A DNA stretch of 64,000 nt, from contig NVWA01000003.1 of NCBI GenBank assembly GCA_002746535.1, positions 124,001 through 188,000 on the forward strand, written 5' to 3'. Position 1 is the stretch's first letter. Each line of letters opens with the position of its first letter. The translations under genes and the position numbers were made by a program. This DNA comes from Planctomycetota bacterium (GTDB lineage: Bacteria > Planctomycetota > GCA-2746535). This document shows, piece after piece, positions 59,954 through 64,000 of the stretch. Below the pieces are notes generated by a model, which had not been told where the DNA came from, searched no databases, and saw only the letters and a program-made list of their open reading frames with translations.

Positions 59954-61825
59954 TTAAGGAACTTTATTAATTAAAGAGTGTGCGTAAATATTTTGCGGAT
60001 CATTTAATTGCAACCAAAAAGAAAATTCCTTTTTCATTATATTTAAAAGTTTGATTTCAATAGATTCTTTTGGTTTTTCAAATTCGATCATTTTCGATTT
60101 ACCCATATTGTCCGCTAATTGTTTAAAAAATATTTCTTGTTTTGTCATGTCTTTTTCAATGATTGTAATGTCATAATCTGTTAGATTTGCTCTTTTAGCG
60201 GCTGCTTTTATAGCATCGCTTAAGTCTCCTAGATGATCTACTAATCCAATTTCTTTTGCTGTTATACCGGCCCAGACTCTCCCCTGAGCAATTTTATCAA
60301 CATCTTCTTTTTTCATTTTTCTGCTTTTGGCAACTAGATCAAGAAACATATCATAACCTTTGTTAATTACTTGTTGTACACTTTTTGCCATCGTAGGGTT
60401 TAATTCTCTTGTTGGATCATATGCATTGGCCAGTGGAGTTGTTCCAACACCATCTGTATAAATACCGATAGAACCTAAACTTTTTTCAATGGTTGGAAAT
60501 GCACCAAAGATTCCAATCGAACCTGTGATCGTTGTTGGGCTAGCCCAAATTTCATCAGCAGGTGTTGCAATCCAATAACCACCTGAAGCAGCAATTGATC
60601 CAAAAGATGCAATTACAGGTCGTCCTGATTTTTTAAATAATTCGACTTCTTTCCTGATTAGTTCAGATGCAAATACACTTCCGCCACCACTATCAATTCT
60701 TAACACTAATGCTTTAACACTTTTATCTTTGCGCGCTTTTCTGATTAATTTAGATAAAGTTTCACCTCCTATAGTACCTTTTGGGTGATCTCCATCTAAA
60801 ATAATTCCTTTGGCATAAACGATACCAATTTTAGTGGAACTAGGAAACTTGAATAAATTTGAATTCCTGTCTTCTTTTAGTAATTCAGCCATTGAAACAC
60901 TATTATAGGTTTTGGACTCAACGTTTTCACCAAATATTTTGATAAGTTTTTTTGATAGTTCTTCGCGAGTTTGTAATGCGTCTACAAGGCCGTGTTTTAA
61001 TGCTAACTGACCTAAGTCTCCTTTTGATTCTTTTAAATATTCGTCAAATTTGGTAATAAATTCGTCAATATTTTCAATTTTAACTTTTGGACGGTTCTTT
61101 TTTAAATCTTGTTTATATTGTCCCCAAAGAATATTAAGCCATCCTAGGTTTGATTCCTTGGCAGCATCTGACATTGAGTCTCTAAAAAAAGGCTCGAGTG
61201 CTGATTTAAAAGTTCCTACTCTAAAAATGTGCACTTTGATTTTTAATTTGTCCAAAAATGATTTGTAGTATGAGCGGTATCTTCCAAATCCACTTAGTTC
61301 TATCCCACCCATTGGGTGTAGTAAAATTTCATCTGCTGTGGAAGCTAAGAAATATTGCTCTTGAGAATACATGTCTCCAATAGCAATGATTTTTTTGCCA
61401 CTAGATTTAAAATCGATTAATGCTTTGTTAATGACTTGTAATTTACTAATACCTGATGGCCTCAAACCTTGGATGTCTAAAACGATCCCTTTTATTTTTG
61501 GATTTTCTTTTGCAAGTGCGATACATTTTAAAACTTCGTGTAATAAAATAGTTTTCTTTTTATTGATGGCATTGCTAATCATTTCTAAAGTAATTTTGGT
61601 TCCTGACTCTTGCTCAACAATGGGACCACTAAACGATATTTTTAATGCCGAGTCATTAATAATGACGTCTGTTTTTGTGCTGGGAGTGAGAATTAAAATC
61701 AAAAAGCATAAACCAAAAAACATTACAATGCCAAGAAAAATAGCATTAGTTGTATGGCGTCTACCTGATTCAACATATTCCCAGAATTTTTTTAGAATTG
61801 ATATAAATGTGGTTGGCTCTGACAT
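59954..61825 (-). CDS. sppA: Signal peptide peptidase SppA, long (67K) type
   Basis: SppA degrades cleaved signal peptides in the membrane. An N-terminal membrane segment (about 28-48) is followed by two tandem S49 domains. The first has GFGRYRSYYKSFLDKLKI and RVGTFKSALEPFFRDSMS with Lys207, corresponding to the E. coli catalytic Lys209. The second has RIDSGGGSVFASELIRKEVE and SFGSIAASGGYWIATPADEI with nucleophile Ser414. Both catalytic residues are present. The ATG chosen follows AAAGGGTG; a GTG nine bases upstream is less likely. The pairing with two signal peptidases elsewhere in the window stresses signal-peptide handling in this cell. Confidence 0.92.
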   Translation of the reverse strand: MSEPTTFISILKKFWEYVESGRRHTTNAIFLGIVMFFGLCFLILILTPSTKTDVIINDSALKISFSGPIVEQESGTKITLEMISNAINKKKTILLHEVLKCIALAKENPKIKGIVLDIQGLRPSGISKLQVINKALIDFKSSGKKIIAIGDMYSQEQYFLASTADEILLHPMGGIELSGFGRYRSYYKSFLDKLKIKVHIFRVGTFKSALEPFFRDSMSDAAKESNLGWLNILWGQYKQDLKKNRPKVKIENIDEFITKFDEYLKESKGDLGQLALKHGLVDALQTREELSKKLIKIFGENVESKTYNSVSMAELLKEDRNSNLFKFPSSTKIGIVYAKGIILDGDHPKGTIGGETLSKLIRKARKDKSVKALVLRIDSGGGSVFASELIRKEVELFKKSGRPVIASFGSIAASGGYWIATPADEIWASPTTITGSIGIFGAFPTIEKSLGSIGIYTDGVGTTPLANAYDPTRELNPTMAKSVQQVINKGYDMFLDLVAKSRKMKKEDVDKIAQGRVWAGITAKEIGLVDHLGDLSDAIKAAAKRANLTDYDITIIEKDMTKQEIFFKQLADNMGKSKMIEFEKPKESIEIKLLNIMKKEFSFWLQLNDPQNIYAHSLINKVP

Positions 61826-61997
61826 CAAAATCACCCTTTATAATTAATTTAATTTGTAATAATTGGATTTCAGTAAGGTATACAATTTGGTGATTAAAAG
61901 AAAAGAATTAGCTAAGAAAACTGTAAAAAAGTACCTAAATATTAATGAAAACAACGGACTCTTTTATAGGTTAAAGGCTTTCTAAGACAATAAAAAA

Positions 61998-62981
61998 TTA
62001 CCCATGACCACCCATTAAAAAGTTAGGTGATGTTTGCTGTGTCAGCGGTAAGTTTGAGTTGAAGTGATTTAATGTATATTCAATAATTTTTTGTGGTGAA
62101 TCTTTAAGTGTAAAAATATCTTTTTTAAATGTTTCAGCATTTTCATATCTTAGAGAAAACCAGAAATATATTTTTGCTAATTTAATTCCTTGAACCTTTA
62201 TATCAATTTTCTGTAACACAATTTCATAATATTTTTTTATTATATCGATTAAATTAATATCGATTTTTTTATTATTTAATAATTGATTAATTTCCAAAAA
62301 AATCAAAGGATTTAATAATGCCCCTCTTCCAATCATGATTCCATGGCAGCTTGTGTTTTTTAAAATATTCGTAGCCTCATTCGCGTATAAAATATCTCCG
62401 TTTCCAATAATTGGAATATTACTTATGGAAGCTATTTTGTTGATATAATCCCAATCACTTTTTCCGTCGTATCCTTGGGATTGGGTTCGGCCATGTATGG
62501 AAACAAATGAAACGCCGGTTTCGTGTGCTATCTGTATTATCTCATCAGCGTTTTTTGTATCCCATCCCGTTCTAATCTTTATAGATAATGGCAAAGTTAA
62601 GTTCTCGTTTATTATTGTTAAAAAATCTTTTAAATATTGAGGATCTTTTAAAAGAGCTGCACCGCTTTTCTTTTTATTTATTTTTCGTTTAGGGCACCCC
62701 ATGTTTATATCAATAAATTCCGCTCCGTAATCTTTGCAAATAATGGCGGCATTTCGGATAACATTCGGATCACTTCCAAATAATTGAATACCAATGGGAG
62801 ATTCTTTTTTATCAATATTCAGCATTGATAAAGTACGTTTATGAGAATTGACAATTGATTCAGCTGAAAGTAATTCTGATATGACAATATCAACGCCTAA
62901 GCCTCTCATTAATAGTCTGAAAGAGGTGTCAGTAATGCCTGACATGGGTGCTAAAAAAAGTCGATGTTTATTATTGAGCAT
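61998..62981 (-). CDS. dusB: tRNA-dihydrouridine synthase
   Basis: The enzyme reduces uridine in tRNA D-loops using FMN and NADPH. The TIM-barrel signatures are LFLAPMSGITDTSFRLLMRG, DINMGCPKRKINKKKSGAAL (the catalytic Cys in M-G-C-P and the binding K-x-x-K), LSIKIRTGWD, SIHGRTQSQGYDGKSDWDYI, IIGNGDI and GIMIGRGALLNP. The 327-residue length fits DusB, the commonest bacterial type; the exact subtype is not proven. Its start overlaps the nadE end by 11 bases, so the two genes are translationally linked. Confidence 0.9.
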   Translation of the reverse strand: MLNNKHRLFLAPMSGITDTSFRLLMRGLGVDIVISELLSAESIVNSHKRTLSMLNIDKKESPIGIQLFGSDPNVIRNAAIICKDYGAEFIDINMGCPKRKINKKKSGAALLKDPQYLKDFLTIINENLTLPLSIKIRTGWDTKNADEIIQIAHETGVSFVSIHGRTQSQGYDGKSDWDYINKIASISNIPIIGNGDILYANEATNILKNTSCHGIMIGRGALLNPLIFLEINQLLNNKKIDINLIDIIKKYYEIVLQKIDIKVQGIKLAKIYFWFSLRYENAETFKKDIFTLKDSPQKIIEYTLNHFNSNLPLTQQTSPNFLMGGHG

Positions 62982-64000
62982 TATTTAAAATTTTATTTTT
63001 TATTTTTAAATAATTTTGAGAATAAAAAGGCTTTAATTGAGATTCGCGATGATCAAATCCAAACGCTCGTCTTGTGACGGCTAAAATTGGTGGCGATTGA
63101 ATTCTTTTGGCAACTCCCATTCCTTGATATAAATTCCACCATCGTTCTAAATCCTCAATGAATTCACTTGATGATTTAAAGTAAGAAGTAATTGGATGTT
63201 TTAATTGTAAATTTTCTTGAATGGAATCTTCTGAATACCATTTTGCGATAGTTTCTGGTGTGCATCGTTCCCATTTTTCTACCCATGATTGAAAAAGTTT
63301 ATCGTGGTATTCATAACATATGGGATCACCTTTACCCTCATCTACATTTTGTTGATCACTTAATTCAGCACTTGGCGGTAAATTAAATATTCCAGCAGGA
63401 ATAACTTCTGATTTATAAACGATTTCATTCATGTAATGACTCAATTCATAAATATGAAATTTCCATAAATCGGCTATATTGGCTAAAAACCCTGCATGAT
63501 CTCCATATAAAGTTGAATAGCCTACCGTTGCTTCTGTTTTATTGGCATTTGAAGTGAAGGCTCCTCCGAAGGCAGAAGCAATTGATGCCAAAATTCTGGA
63601 AGAACGATCTCTTGCTTGGATATTTTCTAAATTAATATCAGAAAGATTTAAAACTATTTCGTGAAGAGAATAATTTTTTATCACTAAGTTATCAACTTGT
63701 GATTTCGTAAGCTCTACACTTTTTGATAATGAGATTTGAGTATAGAAACAGTCTAAATTGTCAGCCATCATTTTTGATAATGTTTTAGTAGTATTGGAAT
63801 TATATTTACTTGGCATGTTAACAAGCAATAAGTTTTCTTTAGGCAAAATTTGGGCATAAATGGCTGCGGCCAGTGCAGAATCAATTCCTCCGGAAAGACC
63901 TATGACAACTTTTTCTATTTTACAGGCTTTTAAAAACTCTTTTGTGCCATAGTGTATGCATTGATAAATTTGTTCAATTTCAGGTGGATCAATTTTATTA
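62971..64000 (-). CDS. nadE: NAD synthase, 5' part beyond the window
   Basis: The frame stays open to the last base. Reading upstream of the TTG-like codon at 63846, the protein continues as VVIGLSGGIDSALAAAIYAQ, the PP-loop (S-G-G-x-D-S) that binds ATP in NAD synthases. The gene therefore begins outside the window, probably with a glutaminase domain of the glutamine-dependent class. Visible downstream motifs are TSNANKTEATVGYSTLYGDH, IPAGIFNLPPSAELSDQQNV and the C-terminal RRAFGFDHRES. NadE amidates deamido-NAD in the last step of NAD synthesis. It overlaps the dus gene by 11 bases. Confidence 0.9.
   Translation of the reverse strand, partial: NKIDPPEIEQIYQCIHYGTKEFLKACKIEKVVIGLSGGIDSALAAAIYAQILPKENLLLVNMPSKYNSNTTKTLSKMMADNLDCFYTQISLSKSVELTKSQVDNLVIKNYSLHEIVLNLSDINLENIQARDRSSRILASIASAFGGAFTSNANKTEATVGYSTLYGDHAGFLANIADLWKFHIYELSHYMNEIVYKSEVIPAGIFNLPPSAELSDQQNVDEGKGDPICYEYHDKLFQSWVEKWERCTPETIAKWYSEDSIQENLQLKHPITSYFKSSSEFIEDLERWWNLYQGMGVAKRIQSPPILAVTRRAFGFDHRESQLKPFYSQNYLKIKNKILNNAQ

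Noticed and set aside
63844-63846. Start of nadE at the TTG inside the window
   Set aside because: The frame remains open upstream and encodes the essential SGGIDS PP-loop, so the gene continues beyond the window.
1-64000. tRNA, rRNA, CRISPR or prophage
   Set aside because: No cloverleaf with a TTCGA arm, no regularly spaced repeats and no phage or Cas proteins were recognised.

Overview
The window is AT-rich bacterial chromosome with compact gene spacing. It carries 54 protein-coding genes that I can support, two of them cut by the window edges. I saw no rRNA, tRNA, CRISPR array, insertion sequence or phage gene. The cell is Gram-negative: there is an outer-membrane porin, many signal peptides and a lipoprotein. 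Several traits point to the Planctomycetes-Verrucomicrobia-Lentisphaerae (PVC) group, with a low-GC Lentisphaerota-like bacterium as my best guess. These traits are a planctomycete-type cytochrome c domain fused to a DUF2231-like membrane module, signal peptidases with a zinc ribbon and a large inserted domain, exported proteins with small beta-barrel repeats, and a large FlgD-Ig/beta-propeller secreted protein. The taxonomy is inference; no phylogenetic marker gene was tested.

Layout. 1-3741: a truncated cyclase-repeat-like protein, a MarR regulator with a YceI protein, and a thioredoxin-fold/YceI fusion. 3793-5215 (minus): a P-loop ATPase and an unknown partner. 5316-11016: a small exported protein, two tandem signal peptidase I paralogues and a PDZ protein with twelve G-[DNE]-D-x-Y repeats; this block looks like an undescribed processing or envelope system. 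11019-16878: a haem c membrane protein, an XRE regulator, small-barrel exported proteins, a lipoprotein, and an ECF sigma factor with a putative anti-sigma factor. 16928-17650: a glycerophosphodiester phosphodiesterase.

17820-26721 is a chemotaxis locus: a haem-binding (DUF3365-type) chemoreceptor facing cheY-cheA-cheW-cheB-cheR and a hybrid kinase-like protein. The cheY leader can fold into a three-way junction that hides the ribosome binding site. CheB has a receiver lacking its acidic pocket. The last protein has lost the phospho-accepting histidine and the G1 box but keeps an intact receiver.

26737-35789 is mostly carbohydrate metabolism on the minus strand: a fructuronate-reductase-like enzyme, a LarA-superfamily nickel-pincer enzyme, 6-phosphogluconate dehydrogenase, then transketolase. 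An exported TPR protein lies between them on the plus strand. 36073-37947 encodes an Uup-type ABC-F ATPase. 38063-46178 is a dense phosphorelay cluster of four histidine kinases and three free receivers. A porin (46477-47583) is flanked on both sides by small receivers of one paralogous family; two of these share a 36-base upstream element. 48903-51035 is a PAS-GGDEF-EAL protein. 51291-54984 holds aroA-aroK, then FHA-DUF4388, CYTH and MORN-type genes. 55268-59889 encodes a secreted propeller protein, a cupin and an alpha/alpha-barrel glycosidase. The window ends with sppA, a dihydrouridine synthase and the 3' part of nadE.

Overall the window is unusually rich in signalling proteins and in envelope proteolysis (two LepB-type peptidases plus SppA). 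Functions rest on motif recognition by eye; no database search was possible.
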